Shown: positions 15,829 to 25,374, numbered from the stretch's first letter. The stretch is DNA of 64,000 bases from Gammaproteobacteria bacterium UBA4421 (GCA_002389675.1 DGQF01000055.1:134257-198256), one strand, 5' to 3'. The notes: generated by a model not told the origin, from the sequence alone. Translations and numbers: made by a program.

Positions 15829-17574
15829 TTAGCTAAACGTTTTCAGTTCGAACCAAATCGTTTGAAAGGGGGCCAGTTCGGCGGGCATGGTGGTGTTGTA
15901 GGAGGCCTCAGTGATGAGGTCTTTAATGTCAGCCTGCAGGGGGTGCCCAAGCAGTGCGCTGATATTGATTCTTTGTGGCGACGGTGAAAACGAAGCGAGC
16001 ACTAAGATTTGTTGTTCACGACATTCACGCAACAAAGCAAAGCTTTGGGGATGGTCGCCTAAAACCGTTTGTCTGGCTTCGGGGCTGAAAGCCGGTTGTT
16101 GTTTGCGCAGCCTCAAGCTGTGGGTCAGCGCCTTGTAAATTTGGCTTTGGACATTGTCGGAGGTATCCAGTTGCTCTACCAATGGTTGATATTTCAAATG
16201 GCCCCGGTTGACGGATCTTGTTCGACCGGTTTCCTCTACAGCATTGCGATCGTTTTGTGCGCCCAGCAGCGCGCGCAAGTAGAGAGCGGGTACACCTTGA
16301 AATCCCAGCAGCAGTTGATGGGCGCCAACGTAGGCCGGGATGTTTTCAGCTTTGCCACCGAAGGCGGAAAACAGCGCGATATTCAGTTCATAGGGGGTTT
16401 GTTTGCCGTCATCGCCGGTGCGCAAACTGACGAATCCGCCTCTGTCGTGAGTGATGTCGATCAGTTTCTTGATCTGGGGTTCGGGAACCAATCCCTCCAA
16501 AGGACGCAAGCCAATGCCATCGTGACTGGCAATGAAATTGAGGTAGGCGCACCCTTGCGGCGCAGGCTCCAAAGCGGCTGCCCAACTATGCAGGTGGCGT
16601 CCGTCGTTGAACAGATAGCTCATCACCAACAGCGGCGCGAGACTGAACTGATAAACCATGTGCGCTTCGTCGTGCTGCCCAAAGTAGCTGACATTTTCAG
16701 CGTGTGGTACGTTCGTTTCGGTCAACAAGCGTACATTGGCACCGCTATATTCCAGCAGCAATCGCAAAATTTTCACAACCAGATGAGTTTCCAGCAAGCT
16801 CATGCAATTCGACCCCACCTGCTTCCACAAAAACGCAATGGCGTCCAAGCGAATCAATTTTGCGCCTTGATCGACATAGTTGAACAAGATCTCAACGAAA
16901 CGGCACAGCACATCGGGATTCGCAAAGTTCAGGTCTATTTGATCATCGCTAAAGGTAGCCCAGACATGGCGGGTACCTTCGTAGGTTTCGACGGCATTGA
17001 GCAGGGGTGTATTGCGCGGGCGCACGACCGCGCGAGTATCGGTGTCGGCGGGCAGGGCAATAAAATAGTCGCGGCCCGGCAAGCGCCCGGTAATGAAATC
17101 CGTGAACCAAATGTGTTCCCGCGAACAATGGTTGATCACGAGATCAAACATGAGATCAAATTTTTCACCAAGTATGTTGATGTCGCGCCAGTTACCAAGG
17201 TCAGCACGGACTGCGGTGTAATCCACGACGGCAAAACCGTCATCGGACGAAAATGGAAAGAAGGGCAGGATATGGATGCCGCTGAAATGAGGTTGCAGAA
17301 AGCGCTCTGCAAATTTTTTCAGCACCTGCAGGGGTTTGATGTTGTCCTGAATTAGGGTGTCGGCGTAGGTGATTAACAAAATGTCATTTTCAGTCAGGGG
17401 CTGAGCGGGTTGTGATTGCGCAAGTGCATGGATGCGTTGTCGTTCGACTTTCCGCAGCAATAATTTCGCAAGCCGGGGTGCGTTGCCGCCGCCGTAAAGT
17501 TGGGAAAGGTATCCCAATAAAGTGTACTCGGTCTCGGTCTGGGGCTGTTCGCTCTCGGGTAACGGTGTCTTCAA
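15829..17574 (-). CDS. GH13_18 phosphorylase, probable glucosylglycerate phosphorylase
   Basis: The protein is 581 residues long and belongs to the sucrose-phosphorylase subfamily of GH13. Catalytic residues are visible: nucleophile Asp 244 in RLDAIAFLWK, acid/base Glu 286 in LLTETNVPH, and Asp 352 in IASHDGIGLRP. The subfamily covers sucrose, sucrose-6-phosphate and glucosylglycerate phosphorylases (E. coli YcjM type). The gene faces a glucosylglycerate synthesis operon, so phosphorolysis of glucosylglycerate to glucose 1-phosphate and glycerate is the best reading. It uses a TTG start at 17574 with no obvious Shine-Dalgarno. It diverges from a sodium symporter gene. Confidence 0.85.
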   Translation of the reverse strand: MKTPLPESEQPQTETEYTLLGYLSQLYGGGNAPRLAKLLLRKVERQRIHALAQSQPAQPLTENDILLITYADTLIQDNIKPLQVLKKFAERFLQPHFSGIHILPFFPFSSDDGFAVVDYTAVRADLGNWRDINILGEKFDLMFDLVINHCSREHIWFTDFITGRLPGRDYFIALPADTDTRAVVRPRNTPLLNAVETYEGTRHVWATFSDDQIDLNFANPDVLCRFVEILFNYVDQGAKLIRLDAIAFLWKQVGSNCMSLLETHLVVKILRLLLEYSGANVRLLTETNVPHAENVSYFGQHDEAHMVYQFSLAPLLVMSYLFNDGRHLHSWAAALEPAPQGCAYLNFIASHDGIGLRPLEGLVPEPQIKKLIDITHDRGGFVSLRTGDDGKQTPYELNIALFSAFGGKAENIPAYVGAHQLLLGFQGVPALYLRALLGAQNDRNAVEETGRTRSVNRGHLKYQPLVEQLDTSDNVQSQIYKALTHSLRLRKQQPAFSPEARQTVLGDHPQSFALLRECREQQILVLASFSPSPQRINISALLGHPLQADIKDLITEASYNTTMPAELAPFQTIWFELKTFS

Positions 17575-17677
17575 AGGATGGGCCAGAGTCCTGTGTGATA
17601 GGGGTTTCGGATGACCCGAATATTGTAGGCAAAAAAAGCGGCGACGTTGAGCGTTAAGTGAAGAGAATGGGTGATAT

Positions 17678-19249
17678 ATGGCGTTAATTGATTGGATTGT
17701 AATGGTGGCTTATCTTGCCGGGCTTTTTGCACTCGCCGTTTTTCTCGGGCGCCGGCAAGTCAGCGCAAAAGACTATTTTCTGGCGGGCAATAAACTGAGC
17801 AACGGTGCGCTTGCTGCTTCTACGATCGCAACACAATGTTCGACGAACAGTCTTCTGGGAGCCCCTGCTTTTGTCGGCTTTACCTTGGGGGGTGGGTTAC
17901 TCTGGCTGCAATACGAATTAGCTGTGCCCTTGGCCATGGCGGCGCTGATCGTGCTGATGGTGCCGGCGCGTCAAGCTGGCGTGACATCGATTTATGAAAT
18001 TCTGGAGCAGCGCTTGGGGGTAGCCAGTCGGCGGCTGGCAAGCGCGACATTTTTGGTCTTTCGTGGCGTTGCGACTGGGGTTACTGTTTATGGGGTTGCC
18101 TTGGTACTCACCTCAGTACTAGAAATTAGCTACGGCTGGGCAGTGGTTTTGTTAATGGGTGTGACGGTCACCTACGACATTCTCGGAGGCTTGCGAGCAG
18201 TGGTCATCAGTGACCTCATCCAGTTGGTGCTGTTGGTTGTCACCGTATTGGTCAGTTTGTTTCTACTGGCGGATGTCACTGGCTGGCAGGCTTTTTTTGA
18301 CAACAGAACCGATACTTTGGTCGATGACTGGGGGCTGACGGGTAACGACTATGGGTTTTGGCCAATGTTGATAGGCGGGTTATTTTTATATATGGCCTAC
18401 TATGGCTGTGACCAAAGTCAAGCGCAGCGTGTATTGGCAGCTGATAATGATGCGGGTGCGCAGCGAATTCTTTTGTTAAATGGATTGCTGCGGTTTCCGC
18501 TGGTGTTTTGCTACTGCTTGCTGGGTCTAGGTTTAGCCGCCTTTGCCAGCGCGCAGCCTGAGTTTATCGCGCGATTACCGCTGAACTCGGCGGGTGAGGT
18601 GAACTTCAACATGGTTTTCCCCGCATATGTACTGAATTATTTCGCGCCTGGTTTTGTGGGACTGGTGATGGTGGGCTTGATTGCCGCGGCGATGTCCTCG
18701 ATAGACACGGCGCTCAATAGTCTTTCCGCGGCGACCATGGAAGATTTTGTCAAGCCGCTAGCATCCCCCTCGCAAGCTGCGCAGTTACCTTGTTCGCGTC
18801 TTGTGACCCTATGCTGGGGCCTTTTTGCGGTGCTGTTTTCGTTTCAGGTAGAGGCAATAGCGCCGACAATTCTTGAGGCGATTAATAAAGTGGGGTCGAT
18901 GGTCAACGGTCCGTTATTGGCGCTTTTTTCAATGGCCCTGCTTCTGGATCGGATCTCTGAGCGGGCGGCTGTTGCGGGCTTCCTTGCAGGCGTCGGGGCT
19001 AACGGTTTGATTGCAATTTGGGCACCGAGTGTGTCCTGGCTATGGTGGAATGTGTCAGGATTAGGCGTTGCCTTGGTCGTCGCTGCGGCTATTCATACCA
19101 TCAGCGGTGGCCTCTGGCGCTTGGCAGAGCACCGTTATCCGCCGCGCAAAGCCACGGTTGTTGCGTTGCTTTTCATGGCCGGCCTCATTGCGTTGATTTG
19201 TCTGGGTTTTGATCGTTATGCCTCGTCTGCGCCCGCGTTGTTAGATTGA
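17678..19249 (+). CDS. Sodium:solute symporter family protein
   Basis: The protein has 523 residues with about 13 membrane segments and the SSS signatures: RRQVSAKDYFLAGNKL after helix 1, the unwound-helix region ASTIATQCSTNSLLGAPAF with Na+-site Ser and Thr residues, and GLIAAAMSSIDTALNSLSAA near residue 335, the second Na+ site. It starts at ATG 17678 with GGGTGATAT upstream. It diverges from the glucosylglycerate phosphorylase gene by about 100 nt, so uptake of glucosylglycerate or a related sugar solute is plausible but not shown by the sequence. Confidence 0.88.
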   Translation: MALIDWIVMVAYLAGLFALAVFLGRRQVSAKDYFLAGNKLSNGALAASTIATQCSTNSLLGAPAFVGFTLGGGLLWLQYELAVPLAMAALIVLMVPARQAGVTSIYEILEQRLGVASRRLASATFLVFRGVATGVTVYGVALVLTSVLEISYGWAVVLLMGVTVTYDILGGLRAVVISDLIQLVLLVVTVLVSLFLLADVTGWQAFFDNRTDTLVDDWGLTGNDYGFWPMLIGGLFLYMAYYGCDQSQAQRVLAADNDAGAQRILLLNGLLRFPLVFCYCLLGLGLAAFASAQPEFIARLPLNSAGEVNFNMVFPAYVLNYFAPGFVGLVMVGLIAAAMSSIDTALNSLSAATMEDFVKPLASPSQAAQLPCSRLVTLCWGLFAVLFSFQVEAIAPTILEAINKVGSMVNGPLLALFSMALLLDRISERAAVAGFLAGVGANGLIAIWAPSVSWLWWNVSGLGVALVVAAAIHTISGGLWRLAEHRYPPRKATVVALLFMAGLIALICLGFDRYASSAPALLD

Positions 19250-19275
19250 CGCAGACGGCATGGATTTGGTCTGAA

Positions 19276-20571
19276 TTATAAAAAAGCAAATTTAAGTGTG
19301 AAGACTGCGGCGATGACGTAAACCGCTATCGGACATGTTTTTTGCCGGCCACTTAAAATTTTGATGGCGGCATAAGTGATAAAACCAAATCCGATGCCAT
19401 CGGCAATCGAAAAAGACAGCGGCATCGCCAGCGCTGTGACGACGGCGGGCGCGGCTTCTGTCAGATCATCCCAGTCCAAATCGGCTAGGCCGCGTGCCAT
19501 TAGGCATGCGACAAATAACAACGCGGAGGCCGTGGCGTAGGCGGGTATGCTTTGGGCCAGGGGTGAAAGGAATAGACATAGCAGAAAGAGGATGCCGACA
19601 ACTATGGCGGTCAGGCCTGTGCGGCCTCCAGCTTCTACACCTGCGGCGCTCTCAATATAACTGGTTGTGGAGGAGGTCCCGACCAACGCACCCAAAACCG
19701 TGGCGCTGGAATCGGACAGGAGCGCTTTGCCCAGCCGCGGTAAACGACCTTGTTTGTCCAGTAGGTTACCTCGTGTGGCAACCCCGACCATGGTGCCCGC
19801 AGTATCAAAAATATCCACCATTAACAGGGTCAAAATAACGGTAACCATACTGACGTCGAATGCCGCTGCGAGATCCAGTTGAAACATGACTGGTGCCGGT
19901 GATGGTGGCAGAGCGGTGAATCCTTTGAATTCGGCATGGCCGGTCACCCAGCCCACGGCTGTGGCGGCCAGCATCCCGATAATGACTGCGCCGTTGATGT
20001 TGCGGGCGGTTAATGCAGCAATAATTACAAACCCCACGATGCACAAGATGGGCCCAAACTGCGTCAGATCGCCGAGACTGACTAACGTTGCGGGGTTGTC
20101 CACCACAATGCCGGCATTGGTCAAGGCAATGAAGCCTATAAACAGGCCTATGCCCGCGGAAATGCCCAGCTTGAGGTTTTTAGGTATGGCATTGATTAAC
20201 CACTCTCGCACCGGTAGCGCGCTCAAGATGACAAATAGCACGCCAGACAAAAACACCGCTCCCAGCGCCGCCTGCCATGTATGGCCCATGCTCAGTACAA
20301 TGGTGAACGCAAAGAAAGCGTTTTGACCCATGCCCGGGGCTTGGGCTATGGGATAATTGCCCAACAGCCCCATTAGGATTGACCCGGTAGCACCGGCGAG
20401 GCAGGTCGCGACAAAGACAGCGCCGAAATCCATGCCGGCTTGCGACAATATGCTGGGATTGACTGCGATGATGTAGGCCAGTGTTAAAAATGTTGTACAA
20501 CCGGCGACAACCTCCGTTTTTAGGTTGCTGTTATGTGCAGAAAGCTGGAAAAAATGCTCTATTGATTTCAT
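19276..20571 (-). CDS. NCS2-type purine permease (AzgA/PbuG group)
   Basis: The 431-residue membrane protein starts with VVAGCTTFLTLAYIIAVNPS, carries QAPGMGQNAFFAF (the NCS2 Q-x-P-G-x-x-x-x-F pattern), DIFDTAGTMVGVA and a TSSTTSYIESAAGVEAGGRTG block. This is the signature of the AzgA/PbuG branch that takes up hypoxanthine, guanine and adenine with protons. It diverges from a NUP protein and an exported adenosine deaminase, which suits import of the base they release. It is convergent with the sodium symporter gene (26-nt gap). Confidence 0.92.
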   Translation of the reverse strand: MKSIEHFFQLSAHNSNLKTEVVAGCTTFLTLAYIIAVNPSILSQAGMDFGAVFVATCLAGATGSILMGLLGNYPIAQAPGMGQNAFFAFTIVLSMGHTWQAALGAVFLSGVLFVILSALPVREWLINAIPKNLKLGISAGIGLFIGFIALTNAGIVVDNPATLVSLGDLTQFGPILCIVGFVIIAALTARNINGAVIIGMLAATAVGWVTGHAEFKGFTALPPSPAPVMFQLDLAAAFDVSMVTVILTLLMVDIFDTAGTMVGVATRGNLLDKQGRLPRLGKALLSDSSATVLGALVGTSSTTSYIESAAGVEAGGRTGLTAIVVGILFLLCLFLSPLAQSIPAYATASALLFVACLMARGLADLDWDDLTEAAPAVVTALAMPLSFSIADGIGFGFITYAAIKILSGRQKTCPIAVYVIAAVFTLKFAFL

Positions 20572-20622
20572 GCGCTTAAGGTCAGTCTATTGTGCTGCGG
20601 GTACCGCCACCTTAGCGCGATC

Positions 20623-20652
20623 TTGCCCATGCGACTATGCTGAGCGTATAAA
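20623..20652 (+). promoter_or_regulatory. Candidate sigma-70 promoter for the NUP/deaminase operon
   Basis: TTGCCC (20623-20628) and TATAAA (20647-20652) are separated by 18 nt, giving a leader of about 180 nt before the NUP gene. No known purine riboswitch core is recognised in that leader. Confidence 0.4.
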
Positions 20653-20839
20653 AAATCGGTGTAAACATGTCAGCTTTGGCGACTTGGTTCGTCGTGGATA
20701 TGCGGCGATGCTTGCCCTGCAGGGTTTGGCGCGCATGGCGGTGTGGCTGACAGGGGGTAGGGTTGAAAGTTTGGGCTGATGGCTTTAGAGCGGTGAACGC
20801 TCGTGGCATCATGTTGCGAATCGCTGTATGGGAAGTGTG

Positions 20840-21916
20840 ATGAGCCGATTAGTTTTGGGTATGAGTTTGTTGGTTTGTTTGCTGTTGGCCCAGCCGAGTT
20901 GGGCTACTGAGCCGATCCCCGTCAAGGTTGTTGTATTGTCGATGTTTGAACACGGCGAAGTAATAGGTGACCGGCCCGGTGAGTTCCAGTTTTGGGTCGA
21001 GCGTGTGCCGTTGGATCAGCAGTTTGATTTTCCTCTGGCGCCTTTTCCGCTGCGATACCACGCGTCAGGCGTTCTTGGGGTCTGTATCGGTGGCGGGGTG
21101 GCGAACGCTGCAGCCACCGTGATGGCACTGGGTCTTGACCCCCGTTTTGATCTTTCCTCGAGTTATTGGTTGATTTCTGGTATCGCTGGGGGTGATCCGC
21201 AGGACACAACGCTGGGCAGTGCGGTCTGGGCGCAAAACGTTGTTGACGGAGATCTGCTGTATGAAATTGACGGACGCGAAATTCCCTCACATTGGCCGTA
21301 TGGAATGGTTCCATTGGGGGGCGAATATCCGGCGCAAACGCCTGAAGATTTAGAGACGGGCTGGACGCTGGACAACATACATATCCCGTTGAATTCGGAA
21401 TTAGCTCAGTGGGCTTATCAGCAAACACGGTTACTGAAGATTGAAGATTCTTTACCGTTGCAACGGGCGCGTGCGCCTTATATCGGTTATGCCGCAGCGC
21501 AGGCGCCGCCCATGGTGATGATGGGCGACACGCTGTCGGCTAGTACGTATTGGCACGGTACGTTGCTCAATGGATGGGCCAATGACTGGGTCGCTTTGTA
21601 TGCGGGCGAAGCCGCGAATTTTGTCACAAGCAATATGGAAGACAGTGGTACATTGACGTCGATTAAAAGGTTGGATGGCGTTGGCCAAGCCGATATGAAC
21701 CGGGTAATGGTGCTGCGCACCGTGAGTAACTTTACCCTACCTCCGCGCGGTCAGTCAGCGGCTTGGAGCGCCACTGCTGAGTATGCCGGCAACGGCGTTC
21801 CCGCGCTTGAAGCGGCCTATCAGGTGGGCAAGGTGGTGGTTGATCAACTGCTTGAAAACTGGCAAGACTACCGCTACAAACCGCCGGCTCCGGATACCAG
21901 TCCGGTGGCTCAGTAG
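20840..21916 (+). CDS. NUP family protein (annotated elsewhere as purine nucleoside permease), exported
   Basis: This protein of about 358 residues has a cleavable signal peptide (VLGMSLLVCLLLAQPSWA) and then a soluble domain with no membrane helices. It matches the NUP family (PF06516): VKVVVLSMFEHGE, GEFQFWVER, ALGLDPRFDLSSSYWLISGI, YWHGTLLNGWANDWV and TSNMEDSGTL. Its pattern of Gly-rich strands and a M-E-D/E-S-G-T block resembles nucleoside phosphorylases. An enzyme acting on purine nucleosides in the periplasm therefore fits better than a permease, but this is inference. ATG 20840 is preferred because GGAAG precedes it; an in-frame ATG also lies at 20828. It is the first gene of a NUP-deaminase-NUP operon. 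Confidence 0.85.
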   Translation: MSRLVLGMSLLVCLLLAQPSWATEPIPVKVVVLSMFEHGEVIGDRPGEFQFWVERVPLDQQFDFPLAPFPLRYHASGVLGVCIGGGVANAAATVMALGLDPRFDLSSSYWLISGIAGGDPQDTTLGSAVWAQNVVDGDLLYEIDGREIPSHWPYGMVPLGGEYPAQTPEDLETGWTLDNIHIPLNSELAQWAYQQTRLLKIEDSLPLQRARAPYIGYAAAQAPPMVMMGDTLSASTYWHGTLLNGWANDWVALYAGEAANFVTSNMEDSGTLTSIKRLDGVGQADMNRVMVLRTVSNFTLPPRGQSAAWSATAEYAGNGVPALEAAYQVGKVVVDQLLENWQDYRYKPPAPDTSPVAQ

Positions 21917-21934
21917 TCGGGAGGTTAGGTCGAA

Positions 21935-23425
21935 ATGATATTGCGAAATCTGGTTTTGTGGCTTGGCCTGAGTATGCGTTTGACATGCAGGCCTGTTCGG
22001 TGGCGCAAACTGTCATGGTTGCTGTTGTTCTTCATGCACCCTTCGATGGCGGCTGACCACTGGTTTGAACGATATAAAGCCTCCGCGACCCCCGCTGAAC
22101 TTTATCAGTTTCTCTATGCCATGCCCAAAGGGGGCGACCTGCATCTGCATTTAAGCGGTTCGGTGTTGTCGCGGTGGTACTACGAACTGGCGTTAGCGCA
22201 GTCGGACAACGGCTATGTTTATTACGCAAAGCAGCACATCAATAATTGTGCCGGTGCCGCCGAAGAAGCGCGGCCAGTGCCTTATCTGTTGCTTCAGCAT
22301 ACGGTTGACCATTTGACTTATGCCCAGCTTAGCGATTGCGAGAAAACTGAGTATGTGGATCTGGCAACGCTGTCCGAGGCGCAAACAGCCCGCTGGTTGA
22401 GCAGCATTGTGTTGGACAAAGCGCACGAAGGTCGAGATGAGTTTTTCGAAAATCACTGGAACCGACTGGGAGACTTGTTGCGTAATCCGTATCTCATGGC
22501 TGAGGTCTTGGTGGCGAACATGCGCGCTTTTGGTGATGAGGGATTGATCTATATAGAACCTCAGGTGCCGATATTTGGTTTTGTCACGGCCTCTGGTGAA
22601 GCGCTGAGTCTTGATCGGGTGCTTGAAATATACACCGATCGGCTCGCCCAGGCAGATGCAAAGGCGACCGGAGTTGAAGTTCGCATGCAGGTATCATTGT
22701 TGAGGTTCCTGCCTGATGCTGAAGAGACCTTGAAGGTGCTGTACGCGTTTGCCAGTAAACATTCGGTCATCGTGGCGGTCAATATGGTCGGTCGCGAGGA
22801 CAATGACAAAGGCTACCCCCTAAGATTTTTATCAACACTGCGTATGCTGCGTCAAACTCAGGGTGGCGTCCGCTTGTCGATTCATGCGGGGGAGGTGGAT
22901 GAGCCTAACCATCATATCCGCGACACCCTCTTGCTGGGCGCAGAAAGGATAGGACACGGGTTCAACCTGATCACAGATCCGGATACGCTCAGATTGATGC
23001 GCTACGGTCCCTATTTGATTGAGATTAGTCTTATCTCTAATTTGTTGCTCGAATATGTTGACGATTTTAGCCGCCATCCGTTTCCTGAATATCTGCGTTT
23101 AGGGGTGCCGATAGCGCTGGCGACAGACGATCGGGGCATGTGGGATTCCACGATGACGGACGAGTTTTTTGTTGCGGTGACTGAGTTCTCCTTGAGTTGG
23201 GATGAAATCGTGACACTCAGTCGAAATGCACTTGAGTACAGTTTTCTTGATGAGACAACCAAAACTAAGTTGCTTGCGCGTTTTGATCGGCGAATTGAAA
23301 AATTTGTCAGGCAGGTCCAAACACGTGACGGATTTGTTTGGACAAAGCCGCCTGCGCCTAAGCTGGGTCTTATTTGTCGTACCTACAACCTATGCCCGGT
23401 GATGCAAAACGAAATGGAGAATTAA
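21935..23425 (+). CDS. Exported adenosine deaminase
   Basis: The 496-residue protein has an N-terminal signal region (LSWLLLFFMHPSMAA) and a metal-dependent deaminase barrel: metal ligands His 70 and His 72 in KGGDLHLHLSG, HAGE (His 317 and catalytic Glu 320), ERIGHG (His 341) and ATDD (Asp 398-399). It resembles extracellular ADGF/CECR1-type deaminases in having long insertions and an exported form, and would convert adenosine to inosine in the periplasm. It starts 18 nt after the first NUP gene, and the second NUP gene begins 4 nt after its stop, so all three are very likely one transcript. Confidence 0.88.
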   Translation: MILRNLVLWLGLSMRLTCRPVRWRKLSWLLLFFMHPSMAADHWFERYKASATPAELYQFLYAMPKGGDLHLHLSGSVLSRWYYELALAQSDNGYVYYAKQHINNCAGAAEEARPVPYLLLQHTVDHLTYAQLSDCEKTEYVDLATLSEAQTARWLSSIVLDKAHEGRDEFFENHWNRLGDLLRNPYLMAEVLVANMRAFGDEGLIYIEPQVPIFGFVTASGEALSLDRVLEIYTDRLAQADAKATGVEVRMQVSLLRFLPDAEETLKVLYAFASKHSVIVAVNMVGREDNDKGYPLRFLSTLRMLRQTQGGVRLSIHAGEVDEPNHHIRDTLLLGAERIGHGFNLITDPDTLRLMRYGPYLIEISLISNLLLEYVDDFSRHPFPEYLRLGVPIALATDDRGMWDSTMTDEFFVAVTEFSLSWDEIVTLSRNALEYSFLDETTKTKLLARFDRRIEKFVRQVQTRDGFVWTKPPAPKLGLICRTYNLCPVMQNEMEN

Positions 23426-23429
23426 TCAA

Positions 23430-24491
23430 TTGAAAAACTTGATAGGGGTTGTGTTGGTTGTGTTGGCGGGTTGCGTCGCGACCCCGGGGGAGCAAAAAGA
23501 GCCGTTGCCGGTAAAAGTGGTTGTGGTGACCATGTTTGAAAAAGGAGCTGACGAAGGTGATGCTCCCGGGGAATTCCAATTCTGGAAAGAGCGTCGCGAC
23601 CTCGATCAGCGCTTTGCATTTCCGCAAGGACACCACGACTTATTCTATAACCCTACCACCGAGGTTCTAGGGCTTGTCACCGGTATCGGAACGGCTAAAG
23701 CGGCGGCTTCGACAATGGCGCTGGGTTTGGACCCGCGCTTTGATCTCTCGCAAGCGTATTGGCTGGTGGCGGGTATCGCCGGTATTGATCCGGAAGATGC
23801 CTCCATCGGGTCTGTCGCTTGGTCCGGGTATTTGGTGGATGGCGACTTAGGACATGAAATTGATGTGCGTGAAATTCCGCAAGATTGGCCTTTCGGATAT
23901 TTTGCGCGCCGTACGAAGCGCCCTTTTGATCCTGATAAACCGACGCCGAATGGGGAAGTTTTTCAAATCAATATGGCCCTGCGTGATTGGGCCTATGGCC
24001 TTACAAAAGACGTTTTGTTGCCGGATCCGCCAGGGTTGGCGGAGCGGCGTGCGGTCTATAGCGAGCATCCGAATGCTCAAAAACCGCCGTTTGTATTAAC
24101 AGGTGGGCATATTGCAGCGACGACCTTTTGGCATGGTGAATTAATGAACCAGTGGGCGAATCGCTGGGTACAGTATTGGTCGGATGGGGAGACAGATTTT
24201 GTGACTTCTGCAATGGAGGAAACAGGCACCTATCAATCGATTGAATATCTAGATGCTGCCGGTCGGGTGGATAAGACACGTTTTATGGTGCTGCGCGGCG
24301 GAAGCAATTATACGATGCAGCCGCCGATGTTGAGTGCGGCAGAAAATCTGTTGAAAGAGAACGAAGGGTACGCGGGCATGGAAGCATCGCTTGAATCGCT
24401 TTATCTTGTTGGTTCGGTGGTGATTGACGAATTGCTGGCTAATTGGGCCAAGTATGCACAGCGCACGCCTACGCCTTCGGATCTGCCCTAG
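23430..24491 (+). CDS. NUP family lipoprotein, paralogue of the upstream NUP protein
   Basis: The 353-residue protein has a lipoprotein signal (VVLVVLAGC, Cys 15) and the NUP domain with the same landmarks as the 20840 protein: VKVVVVTMFEKGA, GEFQFWKERRDLDQRF, ALGLDPRFDLSQAYWLVAGIAG, FWHGELMNQWANRWVQYW and TSAMEETGTY. One copy is free and one lipid-anchored. It uses TTG 23430 with GGAGA 11 nt upstream. The two copies have drifted well apart, so this is not a recent duplication. They may differ in the nucleoside they handle. Confidence 0.85.
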   Translation: MKNLIGVVLVVLAGCVATPGEQKEPLPVKVVVVTMFEKGADEGDAPGEFQFWKERRDLDQRFAFPQGHHDLFYNPTTEVLGLVTGIGTAKAAASTMALGLDPRFDLSQAYWLVAGIAGIDPEDASIGSVAWSGYLVDGDLGHEIDVREIPQDWPFGYFARRTKRPFDPDKPTPNGEVFQINMALRDWAYGLTKDVLLPDPPGLAERRAVYSEHPNAQKPPFVLTGGHIAATTFWHGELMNQWANRWVQYWSDGETDFVTSAMEETGTYQSIEYLDAAGRVDKTRFMVLRGGSNYTMQPPMLSAAENLLKENEGYAGMEASLESLYLVGSVVIDELLANWAKYAQRTPTPSDLP

Positions 24492-24576
24492 AAACGCCTA
24501 TTTGGGCCGCTGGTTGATAGTGCTGTGCGAGGGCGCAAAGTCAGTTTTCATAGTCGCAACAGCCGTTACGCGACGG

Positions 24577-25374
24577 TCAATTCACGTTGCGGATTTGACC
24601 GTTTTTGAGCATGGGATGATTGCCTGGCTGATAGGTGAAGATCAGGGCGCGGCGCGATTGAGCGCTTGGATTGGCGTCCGAACCGTGCACAGCGTGAGGA
24701 CTAAAAAATATACAGGCACCGCTGTCAACCACCATAGCTCGTTGTTCGTCTAGATCGAAATTTGCTGGATTTGTAAAAAAACCGCCAAGGGAGGTCCCGT
24801 CGTTAGTGCCCGGCAGAATGCCCCGTTTGTGGCTGCCGCTGATGATGCGAAGACAACCATTGGTTTCATGCTGTGGGTCTAGTGTGATCATCACATTTGG
24901 CAGGCGATCCACGTGTTCACAATTGTGCATCCAATAGGGAGAGTCCTGATGCCAACCAAATCCAGAGCCGCCAGCTGGTTTAAGATTAAGTTTGGTGGTC
25001 CACAATGCCAATTTCTGTTGACCGATGAGTCCCTGCATGGGAGATACCAGTCGAGGGTCGTCAACTAAGGCCTCCAGAGTCTGCTGAAAATGATGGACTG
25101 GTTCGAGCACCCTTAGCTCCTGCGCATCAGCGTAGTGCTCGTACTGTAGCGTCGCGCTTTGAGTGTCAACAAAACGTTTGTGATCCAGAAAGTAGGTCTT
25201 GCCGCCGCTTTTTGCTTGCTGAGCATGAATTGTTGCTTGCTTGGCAGCCCTTTGAAACTCTGCGATCTCCTGCGCAGCAAACTGATCATGGCGAATAAAG
25301 TAGCCGTTTTTCTGCCACTGATCAGTTTCGGTCGGGCTGAGGCGTAATTCTTGTGGGTTGTTTTTGCGGATCAT
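24577..25374 (-). CDS. Phytanoyl-CoA dioxygenase (PhyH) family protein
   Basis: The 265-residue protein is an Fe(II)/2-oxoglutarate oxygenase: the H-x-D pair lies in GFGWHQDSPYW and the distal His with the 2-oxoglutarate Arg in FFSPHAVHGSDANPSAQSRR. PhyH-family enzymes hydroxylate varied substrates such as branched acyl-CoAs, ectoine and natural products; the substrate here is not evident. It is convergent with the NUP lipoprotein gene and diverges from the DUF2878 gene. The start at 25374 has no clear Shine-Dalgarno. Confidence 0.88.
   Translation of the reverse strand: MIRKNNPQELRLSPTETDQWQKNGYFIRHDQFAAQEIAEFQRAAKQATIHAQQAKSGGKTYFLDHKRFVDTQSATLQYEHYADAQELRVLEPVHHFQQTLEALVDDPRLVSPMQGLIGQQKLALWTTKLNLKPAGGSGFGWHQDSPYWMHNCEHVDRLPNVMITLDPQHETNGCLRIISGSHKRGILPGTNDGTSLGGFFTNPANFDLDEQRAMVVDSGACIFFSPHAVHGSDANPSAQSRRALIFTYQPGNHPMLKNGQIRNVN

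Noticed and set aside
16069..17355. A 428-codon open frame on the + strand
   Set aside because: It is antisense to the GH13_18 phosphorylase, whose catalytic motifs are all intact; the translation has no recognisable domain and no ribosome site.
20572..20839. Possible purine riboswitch between the NCS2 and NUP genes
   Set aside because: The conserved core of the purine riboswitch is not recognisable on either strand; only a candidate promoter is listed.
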